DNA from: Pythium myriotylum
Lineage: Eukaryota > Oomycota > Peronosporomycetes > Pythiales > Pythiaceae
NCBI GenBank assembly: GCA_023091665.1
Contig: JALJCQ010000007.1
Location: 682,001 to 746,000, forward strand
Reading direction: 5' to 3'
DNA: 64,000 nt
In this document: in pieces, positions 1-9,449 of the stretch
How positions within the stretch are numbered: the stretch's first letter is position 1
How the letters are laid out: each line of letters starts with the position of its first letter
Made by a program: the position numbers and the translations under genes
The notes under the pieces: generated by a model
What the model saw: the letters and a program-made list of their open reading frames with translations, nothing else
What the model was told of the DNA's origin: nothing
The model's database searches: none

Positions 1-1042
1 AGTTCATCGTGGTTTCGATCACATCGGTGGCATTAGTTCCATTCCATAACTTCAGGTTGGGATCGGCATCTATCGCGACGGCCAGAGTGTCATCAAACGT
101 TTTCGCCCACGTCATTACGAGGCTGTCGGTGTCGAGAAGCCATTTGAAGACGGCGCTGCTCTGTAGGCATTTCCCTGAAGCGAAGAGATCTGCCATGGAG
201 AAGGTGTTTCCGTTGACAGTTGTCGATGATGTCACGATAGGATAGGATGCTATCGTCTTCAGCAACGCGCTAAACGGCTCATAGCAGATCCCGAACGTGT
301 CCACGCCCTGGGACGACCACTGAAACTGCGACGCTGTGTTTTGTGTCGTTGTGAACGATTCTCCGTTTATAGCCTTGCACACTTGATCTGTCGGCATTTG
401 CACAAGCGAGAAGAGATACTTCGTTGTATCCGGAGACATGAATGATGCGGAGAGTGATTGGAGGCATGACTCGGTCGTCGACTTGCCGTTGACACCAGTA
501 AAAGTCTTGAAAGTGCAAATCGCCTGGCCAAACTTGGTTAGCAGATCCGCGACCATGGTCTTGATGTCCGAGCCGAAGGCTGCCTGAATCTCATTCTTCA
601 TGGCATCACAGCATCCTCCTGTTCCTGCCATCGCATCTACCAGGGCCTGGATGGCGACGTTATTGATGCACGGCATGAGTGTGTCTCCATAGAACGGGCA
701 GAGTGACGAGCGAAGCGATGAGTCAGTGACATCGTCCGGGAGGGCGAAGCTGCTGATTGTTGCATTACACGTCTTGTAAGCGCTACTGAGTGTAATTGTC
801 GAGTACACAGTCATTGGATTGATGGATGCGATGCAGGTGGAGAGCCATGGAAACGCCGTATCGATGGGCTTCAAAACGTCGAACAGATCTTTCACGCTGT
901 CATCGGCGCCAGCTACAGCCTTAGCGGCGGTAGCGAATGGGCTGTCATCGTCGGTGAGCCTCTTGCAGGAAGCTCCTGAGCTGCTATCAGATAGCAGGGC
1001 CGCGAGCACCACAGCTGCAGCGAAGCTCGTGGCAGTTTTCAT
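1..1042 (-). CDS. Secreted Cys-rich protein, oomycete type, C-terminus beyond window edge
   Basis: The minus-strand frame stays open from an ATG at 1042 to the window edge, giving 347 codons without a stop. It begins with a hydrophobic signal peptide (MKTATSFAAAVVLAALL), so the product is probably secreted. It is a paralogue of the next gene (1203-2453): both share blocks such as SINPMT, YK(T/S)CNATIS, CPF-GDTL-PCINNVA, GGCCD and TDQVCKA-NG with conserved cysteines. I do not recognise a named domain. The tandem arrangement and common orientation suggest local duplication. The 3' end, which in the paralogue encodes a hydrophobic anchor, lies outside the window. Confidence 0.8.
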   Translation of the reverse strand, partial: MKTATSFAAAVVLAALLSDSSSGASCKRLTDDDSPFATAAKAVAGADDSVKDLFDVLKPIDTAFPWLSTCIASINPMTVYSTITLSSAYKTCNATISSFALPDDVTDSSLRSSLCPFYGDTLMPCINNVAIQALVDAMAGTGGCCDAMKNEIQAAFGSDIKTMVADLLTKFGQAICTFKTFTGVNGKSTTESCLQSLSASFMSPDTTKYLFSLVQMPTDQVCKAINGESFTTTQNTASQFQWSSQGVDTFGICYEPFSALLKTIASYPIVTSSTTVNGNTFSMADLFASGKCLQSSAVFKWLLDTDSLVMTWAKTFDDTLAVAIDADPNLKLWNGTNATDVIETTMN

Positions 1043-1202
1043 TGCCGTACGTGTTCACTTTGTTGAATATTCAGAAGTGACTACCTCGCAGTTCCCATTG
1101 TTTGTCTTAACCCAGCTGAGAGGACGTCCTTGTTCCTTGGACCTCACGGTTCTGGTCGGATAAGATCTTGAGGTTGTGTCCGAAAAGTTCTGGGGGCATA
1201 AA

Positions 1203-2453
1203 TCAACTATTCAAGATCATTACAATGCTAATTGCTGCAGAAATAGGGAGGGTGAGTTGAAGTAGTTTGCCTGATGCACTCTTCGAAGACTTCGTCGTCG
1301 TGGTGGTTGTAGGTTTGTAAGTCAACGCGACCGTCGCCCCGCCGTAATCACAACTTTGACCACTTGCTAAGTGCAAGCAAAAGGATTGACCGCTCTTCAG
1401 GTTCTCTGCGAAACTCTCCACAGCAGTTGTAGCGTTCTCGGTTTCTTCTGTCTTGAGTCCTGGGATAGTGTCGCCCGCAGCGGTGAGCGCGTCATCAACA
1501 AGCTGTGCCAAGGCCATGGGCAAGGAGCTTTTGTCCATCATCCACTGCGACGCTGCCTCTGTACACAAACATTTTCCAGTTGTGAAGGCGTCGGCGAGGG
1601 TGACTGTCGTACCACGAACGATATTAGTTGACGCCATGACCGGATATGACCCGACGGTTTTGAAGAGAGCGCTCAACGGTTCGTAGCAAATGCCGAAATT
1701 CTGTACATCAAATGAAGTCCACTTGAATTGCGCAGCTGAATTCATTGTGGTCGTGAAGGACTTGCCGTTGACAGCCTTACACACTTGATCTGTTGGTATT
1801 TGGAAGAACGTCTCGAGGTAACCATTGAAGTTCCTGTCGTCAAAGAGCCCTGTGATGATGGAGTACAGACAAGACTCGGACGTTGCCTTGCCTGCACTGT
1901 TCGTGAAGGTCTTGACGGTGCAGGCAACAGCACCGGCTTGACTTAGCAAGTCAGCGACCACGCTCTTTAATTCGGAGCCGAAGTTGATCTTAATTTCATT
2001 CTGTAGATCATCACAACAACCTCCAGATCCTGCGATCGCGTCGAGGATCGCCTGAACAGCGACGTTGTTGATGCACGGAATCAACGTGTCACCAACGAAC
2101 GGACAGACCTTGTCTCGAATTGCTGAGTCTGTGAGACTCTCAGGCATCGAAAACTTGCTGATTGTAGCATTGCACGACTTGTAACCGCTGCTCATCTCGA
2201 CAGCCGTATACGTTGTCATCGGATTGATCGACGCGATGCATTTCGACAGCCATGGATAGGTCGTATCCAGGGATTTGAACACACTGAAAAGATTATTGAC
2301 GCCATCGTCGTCGCCAGCAAATGATTTCACGAACGACGCGAATGTGCTGTTCTCGTCTGTGAGCCGGTCGCATGTCGGCGACGATATTGCTCTCCACGCT
2401 CTCGCTGCGAGTGCGATTGTAGCAAACGTTAATAGTTGTCTCGAGATCTTCAT
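1203..2453 (-). CDS. Secreted Cys-rich protein with GPI-type C-terminus
   Basis: This is a 416-residue protein starting at the ATG at 2453. Residues 1-20 form a signal peptide (MKISRQLLTFATIALAARA). About a dozen cysteines follow, including a CC pair in GSGGCCDD, then a Thr/Ser-rich segment and a hydrophobic last 20 residues (QLTLPISAAISIVMILNS) resembling a GPI-anchor signal. It is the tandem paralogue of the gene at 1-1042. The domain is unknown to me; a surface or secreted role is inferred only from the signal peptide and the C-terminus. Confidence 0.85.
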   Translation of the reverse strand: MKISRQLLTFATIALAARAWRAISSPTCDRLTDENSTFASFVKSFAGDDDGVNNLFSVFKSLDTTYPWLSKCIASINPMTTYTAVEMSSGYKSCNATISKFSMPESLTDSAIRDKVCPFVGDTLIPCINNVAVQAILDAIAGSGGCCDDLQNEIKINFGSELKSVVADLLSQAGAVACTVKTFTNSAGKATSESCLYSIITGLFDDRNFNGYLETFFQIPTDQVCKAVNGKSFTTTMNSAAQFKWTSFDVQNFGICYEPLSALFKTVGSYPVMASTNIVRGTTVTLADAFTTGKCLCTEAASQWMMDKSSLPMALAQLVDDALTAAGDTIPGLKTEETENATTAVESFAENLKSGQSFCLHLASGQSCDYGGATVALTYKPTTTTTTKSSKSASGKLLQLTLPISAAISIVMILNS

Positions 2454-2691
2454 TTTTGCTTTTGCAGTGTGTGGGGGGTACAGGATTGCTCTCGACTAAG
2501 GACTCATCCGAGTCAATGGTATCCTCGTCTTCGTTCGCACCAGTTGCGAGGACGGCATTCACTGTGCGACTACTTTGTTCCAAAGATTCTTTGTGCTCAT
2601 ATCCCAGACCGTCTAAGATTGTCAGAAATAGCAACGTACACTTTTTGTCTCTAGGAAAAAGCGTGTTTTTGTTAGATGCGAAAAATAATTC

Positions 2692-3528
2692 TTACTCCTC
2701 CACGACGTGTGGCGCTTGCTCTTCTTCGACATCGCGATCTTCTTCATCTTCGTCGCGGTTACGGAAACGAGGGTTCTCCTCCTTTTGAAATACAGGCTCC
2801 CAATTAGTTTCCCTATTCGTGCAACGCCAGAAAGGTACCACCGCAAATGCCTACCTCAGGCTTGTCCTCTTCCTGGGGCACGGGCGAGTGGCGCTCCTGC
2901 TTTCGTGGCGGCTCGTCCGTGATGCTGCCCTCACGCGGGCGCTTGTGCGGCGCGTTGGAGCGGCGGAAGTGGTTGCCTTCGGCGATGTTGCTGCGTCCGT
3001 AACCACCACGCCCGGCGTCGTAGTCGTCCTTCGACCGGCGGTCGTCGCGCACCTGGCCGCCCGAGGCGCCTCGGCCGAACTGGCGGCCTTCCACGAAGCC
3101 TCCGTCCATCTCGCAGCGGATGACGCGGTTGTCGAGCTTGGTCTCGCTCAGGTAGTTGGCGCACGCCACGGCCTCTTCGTGGGTGCTGTACCTACATCGC
3201 GTGTCAGTGTTCCTACGCTCGTTTCTCGCACTGCGCGAAACCAAACGGCCACGCACTCGACAAAGCAGAATCCGCACGGCGTCTTCTTGAAGCGGTCGAG
3301 CCCCATGATGACGCGCTTGACGTTGCCGACGCGCGAGAAGAGCTCGTAGATCTGCACTTCGGACGTGAAGAACGAGAGATTGCCCACGTAGAGCGTGCTC
3401 GAGGCCGCGATCGCGCGCTGCTGCTCTTCGAGCGACGAGTAGGTTTTCCTATCCCAGTACTTGCGCTGCTGCTGGCCACGCGCCACGCGCTCCTCTTCCT
3501 CGGCGATCTCCGTGTACAGATCGGCCAT
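2692..3528 (-). CDS. NCBP2: Nuclear cap-binding protein subunit 2 (CBP20), three exons
   Basis: CBP20 binds the m7G cap of nuclear RNA through an RRM, together with CBP80. Exon 1 (3257-3528) encodes the N-terminal helix with RKYWDRKTY and RNP2 ([11 protein letters not shown]). RNP1 (CGFCFVE-Y) is split by a 65-bp intron (3192-3256, GTGCGT...TAG). Exon 2 (2855-3191) carries the hallmark tail [16 protein letters not shown] and DAGRGGYG. A second intron (2782-2854, GTAGGC...AAAAG) leads to exon 3 (2692-2781), which encodes an acidic end. The spliced length is 699 nt, 232 residues. Splice sites are inferred from reading frame and family similarity; the exon 2/3 junction is the less certain one. 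Confidence 0.92.
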
Positions 3529-3637
3529 CGTGGGCTTGATTCAATTCAATGGGGGAATGGAGGTTGGCACGAGGCGGGGAAAATGGAACATTTAACAGAT
3601 AGAAAGGGTTCTTAACTTAGTTCCTACCACACAAATG

Positions 3638-5197
3638 TTAGCACCAGACAACGAGAAAGGCGGTCACGACGACGACGAGGATCGTGAATGAGAGGCCGAG
3701 CGAGACGTGCAGGGCGCTCGCGGGCGAGCTCGTGGCCTTGGCGTTGGCTAGCTTGACCGATTTGCTACGCAGCTTCGAGTCGGGTACCTGGCGAGGGACC
3801 TTGGTGAGCGTCGGGAAGATGTACGACGGGTTGCGCACGACGCACTTTTCGCCCATCTCGCGGCACACGGTGCACACCTGCGCGTACGAGTGGCGCATGC
3901 AGCCGTAGTGGGCGTCGTAGCACTTCTGCGCGTTTTCGTAGCAAGGAGGGTTCTTCTTGGTGAGATCTGTGAGATCGACTGGCAACGGCGTCATCGGCGT
4001 TGAGCTCTTGGCCGACTTGCGGGCCTGCTTGTTGTACGTGTGGATCATGAACGCCGTGCGGTTCTTGTTGACGCGGTGGTCGGATGGGTAGCCCCAAAAT
4101 GAGATGCTCTGAACAGCACTCAGTCCGAGCGTGCGGTCCTTGTCAGTCGAGTGGAACTCGGTGTTGTTGGCCTGGCAAAACTGCTGGAAGTCTTGGAAGC
4201 AGTTGCGGCTATTGCATTTCCATGTACCAAACTTGGTACCGTCCTCAGCGACCATGCCATCGTCATCGTCGTCGTTGCTCCCACTCGATCCGCTGCCGTC
4301 GCTGCGGTCGTCGTCACCGGCGACTGAGTCCTCGCCAGGGTTCGCTAAGATATTCTTGGTCGACTCAGCTCCGATGTCGTCCGCGTCGCTGCTAGCCGTC
4401 GAGTTGGCGACACTCATGGCAGTGATCCCCACAAGTTCATCGATGTTGATGTAGCCCAGAATCTTGTAGGAGAACTGGCACGTGACGCCGTCCGGCGTCT
4501 TCCCGAACGGACAGAGTCCGCCTGTGTACTTGCTGCGGCACGTTTCGTCCTTGCCGTTGCCCCACTGCTTCATCACACAACTGTTGGGGTACGAGAACCA
4601 GACCGTGTCAAAGTAGGGCGCGATGTTGTCGGTCGGGAAGGCCTCGGCGCCGACACACGGTCCGATGTTGGGCTGGCCATCGAGGCCGTAGTACTGCTTG
4701 CACTCGACCGGGTTCTCGATCACGACCGTGGGCGTGCCCGTGGTGTTGGTGTAGATGCACTGTCCTTTCTTCATCTCGACAAAGGGGCAGAACTCCGGGT
4801 ACGTGTATCGGTCGCTCTGGTACTCGGCGAGCGCGGCGTTTGGGTTGGCGATCTGGACCTCGAGGAACGTGATGACCGAGACGTTGTTGACGCGCGAGCA
4901 GCCGCCGGGCGAGGCCCAGGGCGCGGCGCCAATGTCGATGCAGTCGCGCTGCAGGTACATGAGCGCGCCTTCGACGCTCGAGGTCGTGACCGAGTCGAGC
5001 GTCGCGGCGTACTGCTCCTCGAAGGTCGTGGCGCTCGGGTGGCCCGAGACCCAGACCTCGTGCTCCTGGTTCCAGACGGGCGCGAAGGTCTCGACGCGCG
5101 CCTGCAGCGACGTCACGGGCTGCATGGACCACGCGGTGTCGCCGTGCGCGCGCGGGAGCAGCGCGGCGAGCGCGAGCGCGAGTCGCGGCGGCGTCAT
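3638..5197 (-). CDS. Secreted/cell-surface protein of unknown function, membrane-anchored
   Basis: This is a 519-residue single-exon ORF. Residues 1-19 are a signal peptide (MTPPRLALALAALLPRAHG). A Cys-rich ectodomain of about 260 residues follows, then a low-complexity acidic Ser/Gly/Asp stretch, a second Cys-containing block (SRNCFQDFQQFC, CYENAQKCYDAHYGC, CTVCREMGEKC) and a C-terminal hydrophobic segment at about residues 495-519. The topology suggests a surface glycoprotein with several N-x-S/T sites. I do not recognise the family. The coding strand is strongly GC-rich at third positions, like its host neighbours, which supports it being real. Confidence 0.82.
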   Translation of the reverse strand: MTPPRLALALAALLPRAHGDTAWSMQPVTSLQARVETFAPVWNQEHEVWVSGHPSATTFEEQYAATLDSVTTSSVEGALMYLQRDCIDIGAAPWASPGGCSRVNNVSVITFLEVQIANPNAALAEYQSDRYTYPEFCPFVEMKKGQCIYTNTTGTPTVVIENPVECKQYYGLDGQPNIGPCVGAEAFPTDNIAPYFDTVWFSYPNSCVMKQWGNGKDETCRSKYTGGLCPFGKTPDGVTCQFSYKILGYINIDELVGITAMSVANSTASSDADDIGAESTKNILANPGEDSVAGDDDRSDGSGSSGSNDDDDDGMVAEDGTKFGTWKCNSRNCFQDFQQFCQANNTEFHSTDKDRTLGLSAVQSISFWGYPSDHRVNKNRTAFMIHTYNKQARKSAKSSTPMTPLPVDLTDLTKKNPPCYENAQKCYDAHYGCMRHSYAQVCTVCREMGEKCVVRNPSYIFPTLTKVPRQVPDSKLRSKSVKLANAKATSSPASALHVSLGLSFTILVVVVTAFLVVWC

Positions 5198-5636
5198 CTC
5201 TCGCGAGGAGCTACGATCGGGGGTCTGGGGATCTGTTGGAATGTTGGCGCGTTGGCGTTGGCGAGTTGGACAACCGCAGTCCCAATAAAGAGGGAAAGAC
5301 GGGCGAGACCGGCTTTTGGGAGGGGGACCCCAAGTCCCTACCCCTACTACTACTGGAGGGAGAGAGTAACCTCAACCGTAACCTACTCGATAGAATACCG
5401 GTGAAGGAACCGTTCCTGCCACTTCAAGATCCGTTGAGAAAGTGCAGCAGTCGAATGATCAACACAGCCAAACATGTTTTTCTCATTCACGAGAGTACTA
5501 CTGATGCGTCCCGATGCGGATGCCCAGTACACGACACGACACGACACTCCCACGCTCCCGTCGCGTGGCCACTACACTGTCCTTCCCTTCTTTCCTTCTC
5601 TTTCCTTTGTACGGTCCTTCCATCTCATCTCTCCGC

Positions 5637-7874
5637 TCACTCGACCTTGGTGTCGCACGCGAGCCCCGTGAACCCGCGCGCGCACTTGCAGCCCGCGGCC
5701 AGACACTCGCCGCGGCCGCTGCAGTTGGACGCGCACTGCGTCAGGTCGCCGAAGTAGAGCGACGCGCGGTCCGCCTCCACCGCCGCCACCTCCGGACGTA
5801 CCTCCTCGCTTCGGCTCTCGACCGAGACTACGCCGCTCAGACGCGTGTCCAGCTCGCGACGGCACTCGCGCAGGTAGCTCAGCTTGGCGGCCTCCACGGC
5901 GCCAGCGAGGTCGCCCATGAGCACGGCGTCGGCCGCGCAGACCGAGTCGACGTACTGGCGCTGCGTGGTCTCCGGGAGGTACTTGGTGCAGGCCGGGATG
6001 GTGTCGACGAGCACGCGCTGGCAGAGCGCCGCGGCTTTGTCGGCCGTCACGGGCGAGGTCGCCGGCGCCTCGGAGGTCTCTTCCACACGGCGCAGCGCAC
6101 GACCGCCAACTCGCGTCGTGTCAAAGCCGCGGAGCGTCAGGGCGTCCGAGCCCACGGGCGCGTAGCCCTGGTGGAGCGCCGCCGTGGACGCGTCGACGCG
6201 CAGCGTCTTGGCCATCTCGTCGTGCGGCGTGGCGGGACGCGTGTGCTGAATGCAGGCGTCGTTGAGGCAGGTGAAGAGGTTGTTGGTGGTGCTGACGGCG
6301 TGGCGCGCGACGAGGCTGTTGGTCTCGGTGTCGTCGTCGCCGGCGTCGCCGTTCCAGTTGCTGCAGAGTCCCGAGACGCCTCCCTCGGCGTCGCTCGCGC
6401 GCACGAGCGCCGAGGCCTGCAGCACGACGTTGAGGAAGGTGTCGTCGCCAGCCGGAGTGATGGTGACATCGACGAAGGCCGAGTGGTCGGCGTTGATGAA
6501 GACGCGGTAGTTGTCGGTGTTGCCGCCGATCTTCTCGACGGCGAGCCAGTCGCTGGCGCTGGCCGTGCCCTTGGCGACGACGATGCGCTGGTTCTCGGCG
6601 AAGAAGCGCACGACGGAGGAGCCGAAGGCGATGGCGGCGCCGCGCGTGCAGGTGACCGACTTGCCTTGGATCTTGCGGTTGCAGTTCTCGGTGAAGACCT
6701 GGATCTGGAGCGAGCGCGACTGGAACATGCGGAAGACACCTTGTTCCATGAAGTCGTAGGGGCGCATGTCGAGCGTGGAAATGTGCGGGTCGCCCTCGAC
6801 CTTGCATCGCGCGGCCGGGATGACAGTGCGCTTGACGGTCTGTTGCTGCGTGGGGAGTGGCGGCTGCGCGCCCGGGAAGCGGAAGCTGAGCGGGATGTCG
6901 ACGACGCGGCCGAGGGGTCCGACCGTGGACGTCATGTCGGTGCGGCAGGTGACTTGCTGCTCGAAAGTGGAGGCATCCTTGGCATTGAAAGTGAAGGCGG
7001 TGCGCGCACAGAGCAGGCCGCCCTCGGGCAGCCAGAGCTCAACGGCGGGCGGCGGGTTGGCGCGGTTGGCGGGGTTGAGCGAGATGGTGGCCGTGACGAT
7101 CTGTCCATCGGTGATGGTAGAGAGGCCGTTCTGGAAGCCGACGGTGACGACGTTGTTGCCGTTGGGGGTGACGGTGACCTTGCCGGTGTCGGGCGTCGGC
7201 GCGGGCGTCGGTGCGGGAGTAGGCGACGGGGTCGGCGCAGGGGTCGGCGCAGGGGTCGGCGCAGGGGTCGGCGCAGGGGTCGGGGCTGAAGTGGGGGCTG
7301 GTGTCGGGGCTGGAGTGGGCGCTGGTGTCCCCTGGTCGGTCTGCTTGGGCGAGTTGTCGTAGGCGGGCGCCGTGGTGGCAGCCGTCTCCGGTGCTCGTGG
7401 CGGCGCTGGCACACTCTGCCGGAAGTCCTGGCGGAAGTCGTCGACGGGAGCAGGAGCCGGGGCCGGACCCGGTACCGGTACCGGAGCTGGAACCGGCGCC
7501 ACCACTGGAGCTTGCGCTGGCGCTGTCACCGGCGCAGGGCTCGGGATCGGCGCCACCGTCGCCACCGTCGCCGCAGCGGCAGCAGCAGCCTTGCTGGATG
7601 GACATGGCGTCACGACTGCCGGCGCTGGCACCGGAGCCGGCACCACTGGCGCCACTGGCGCCACTGGCGCCAACATCACCGGCGCGTTGGCGGGGTACGC
7701 GGGGCCACTGGGGAACGTGTCGTACATGATGCCGTACTTGAGTTTGGCAGCCTTGGCCTTGGCCTTCGTCTTGTGCTTGGACGTGGCTTCGACGCCGTTG
7801 AGCGCGGGCGACGAGGTGAGAGCGAGGAGCGCGAGCGCGAAGGTGGCGGTGCGGACGATCGAGGCGAGCTTCAT
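5637..7874 (-). CDS. Secreted VWD-domain protein with Ala/Pro/Thr-rich stalk and EGF-like tail (copy 1)
   Basis: This is a 745-residue protein with signal peptide at 1-30. A low-complexity Ala-Pro-Val/Thr region spans about 60-235 and includes a tandem APTP stretch. A beta-type segment follows (about 235-350), then a von Willebrand factor type D domain starting at Cys357 ([11 protein letters not shown]) and including the [13 protein letters not shown] signature near residue 510. The last 30 residues form an EGF-like motif ([20 protein letters not shown]). VWD domains mediate adhesion or multimer formation, so an extracellular adhesive or wall-associated role is inferred. The protein is identical to that at 9450-11687, in opposite orientation. 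Confidence 0.9.
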   Translation of the reverse strand: MKLASIVRTATFALALLALTSSPALNGVEATSKHKTKAKAKAAKLKYGIMYDTFPSGPAYPANAPVMLAPVAPVAPVVPAPVPAPAVVTPCPSSKAAAAAAATVATVAPIPSPAPVTAPAQAPVVAPVPAPVPVPGPAPAPAPVDDFRQDFRQSVPAPPRAPETAATTAPAYDNSPKQTDQGTPAPTPAPTPAPTSAPTPAPTPAPTPAPTPAPTPSPTPAPTPAPTPDTGKVTVTPNGNNVVTVGFQNGLSTITDGQIVTATISLNPANRANPPPAVELWLPEGGLLCARTAFTFNAKDASTFEQQVTCRTDMTSTVGPLGRVVDIPLSFRFPGAQPPLPTQQQTVKRTVIPAARCKVEGDPHISTLDMRPYDFMEQGVFRMFQSRSLQIQVFTENCNRKIQGKSVTCTRGAAIAFGSSVVRFFAENQRIVVAKGTASASDWLAVEKIGGNTDNYRVFINADHSAFVDVTITPAGDDTFLNVVLQASALVRASDAEGGVSGLCSNWNGDAGDDDTETNSLVARHAVSTTNNLFTCLNDACIQHTRPATPHDEMAKTLRVDASTAALHQGYAPVGSDALTLRGFDTTRVGGRALRRVEETSEAPATSPVTADKAAALCQRVLVDTIPACTKYLPETTQRQYVDSVCAADAVLMGDLAGAVEAAKLSYLRECRRELDTRLSGVVSVESRSEEVRPEVAAVEADRASLYFGDLTQCASNCSGRGECLAAGCKCARGFTGLACDTKVE
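7194..7325. repeat. 12-bp-unit minisatellite encoding APTP repeats (copy 1)
   Basis: The stretch consists of GGGGTCGGCGCA-like units, which on the coding strand give Ala-Pro-Thr-Pro. It lies inside the VWD gene and is mirrored at 9999-10130. Confidence 0.85.
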
Positions 7875-8513
7875 CGTTGAGGTGAGGGTTCGTACGGGAG
7901 CGTTTGTCCTGTTTGGAGAGTGAGACCGAGGAACTAGAGTCCTTGGTGGTGTAGCTGGTGAGCTGGGGGTAGCTTTGTGGGCCGGTTTGTGCGGAAGACC
8001 GGAGATTGTGGAGTGAGCAGTCAGCAGTCCCAGGCGTGGATGTCGGACGTCGGACGCGATGCTGGACGATAGAGAGAGGCGTGTCTATCTGTCGCGTAAG
8101 AGTGTCTCTTGGATGGGTCCGTCTGTTCCTACAACATGGTGTAACGTGACGTGAGTTTATCAGGAGGTTTCCGAGTTGCCGTTGCCGCGTATCTGCTGGT
8201 GAGGCTATGGATGGGAGTCCGTGTAGGATAGGATCCGAACGAGTCCGTCTCTCCCTCGCATGGTGCGCTCTCTTCAGGTGACAGTCAACGCTCGTTTGGA
8301 GGAGCGATCCTTTACGGACGATCGGCCACAAGTGTTTGCGAGCAGCTGGTTCGTCAGGAGGAGTCACTTCTTGGTGAGCCCCTTTGGTTGAGCTCAACTG
8401 AGATTCGTGCAAGAAAGACAATCTGTTCAGCTGATTGAGTTGCATATGGTGATGGTTGAGTACAGAGGGGGTGAAGGCGGTGAAACGGAGGCCATGACAA
8501 TGAGAGCTCTCTG

Positions 8514-8810
8514 AGATGTGGATCCTAGAGATTGGCAATACACAATACTCTACTCTTTCTTGATTTTTCTTTTTCTTTTTTGTCATGGTGGAGTTTTAAC
8601 GCGAGTGAGTGCCGTCAAGTCGTGCGATCTCTGATACAATCCTACATTGAGACCGAAGGTCACTAGGAGGATATCCAGGTCGCCATATGCACCAATAATC
8701 ACAAACGGTTGTTGAGGTATCAGGTTACGCATCCCGTGTTGGTTCGGTATGCTTTGTCTCAAACCTGAGACTTTGCGAGCATAGTGGTCTCCGGTTCTTC
8801 GAGATGATGC
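8514..8810. other. 297-bp spacer between palindrome arms
   Basis: This is the only non-mirrored sequence between the two divergent VWD genes. It contains a T-rich tract (about 8555-8585) and no convincing ORF. The non-palindromic spacer keeps the arms apart. The two promoters (7875-8513 and 8811-9449) are mirror copies of each other. Confidence 0.8.
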
Positions 8811-9449
8811 CAGAGAGCTCTCATTGTCATGGCCTCCGTTTCACCGCCTTCACCCCCTCTGTACTCAACCATCACCATATGCAACTCAATCAGCTGAACA
8901 GATTGTCTTTCTTGCACGAATCTCAGTTGAGCTCAACCAAAGGGGCTCACCAAGAAGTGACTCCTCCTGACGAACCAGCTGCTCGCAAACACTTGTGGCC
9001 GATCGTCCGTAAAGGATCGCTCCTCCAAACGAGCGTTGACTGTCACCTGAAGAGAGCGCACCATGCGAGGGAGAGACGGACTCGTTCGGATCCTATCCTA
9101 CACGGACTCCCATCCATAGCCTCACCAGCAGATACGCGGCAACGGCAACTCGGAAACCTCCTGATAAACTCACGTCACGTTACACCATGTTGTAGGAACA
9201 GACGGACCCATCCAAGAGACACTCTTACGCGACAGATAGACACGCCTCTCTCTATCGTCCAGCATCGCGTCCGACGTCCGACATCCACGCCTGGGACTGC
9301 TGACTGCTCACTCCACAATCTCCGGTCTTCCGCACAAACCGGCCCACAAAGCTACCCCCAGCTCACCAGCTACACCACCAAGGACTCTAGTTCCTCGGTC
9401 TCACTCTCCAAACAGGACAAACGCTCCCGTACGAACCCTCACCTCAACG

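Larger units (their letters stand above)
5463..8513. repeat. Left arm of 3,051-bp palindrome (VWD gene)
   Basis: This segment is the reverse complement of 8811-11861; paired coordinates sum to 17,324. The outer edge is defined by the match starting at CACAGCC (5463) and the inner edge by the loss of match after 8513. No difference was found in the parts compared by eye or in any encoded frame. It contains the whole VWD gene, its promoter side and its 3' flank. Confidence 0.95.

Noticed and set aside
5514..7289. 591-codon plus-strand ORF (and its mirror at 10035-11810)
   Set aside because: It is antisense to the VWD gene and has Arg/Gly/Val-rich composition typical of a shadow frame in GC-rich DNA.
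7039..8586. 515-codon ORF reading through the VWD promoter (mirror-related ORF at 8804-10285)
   Set aside because: It is in a shadow frame of the 5' part of the VWD gene, with a low-complexity product and no signal or domain.
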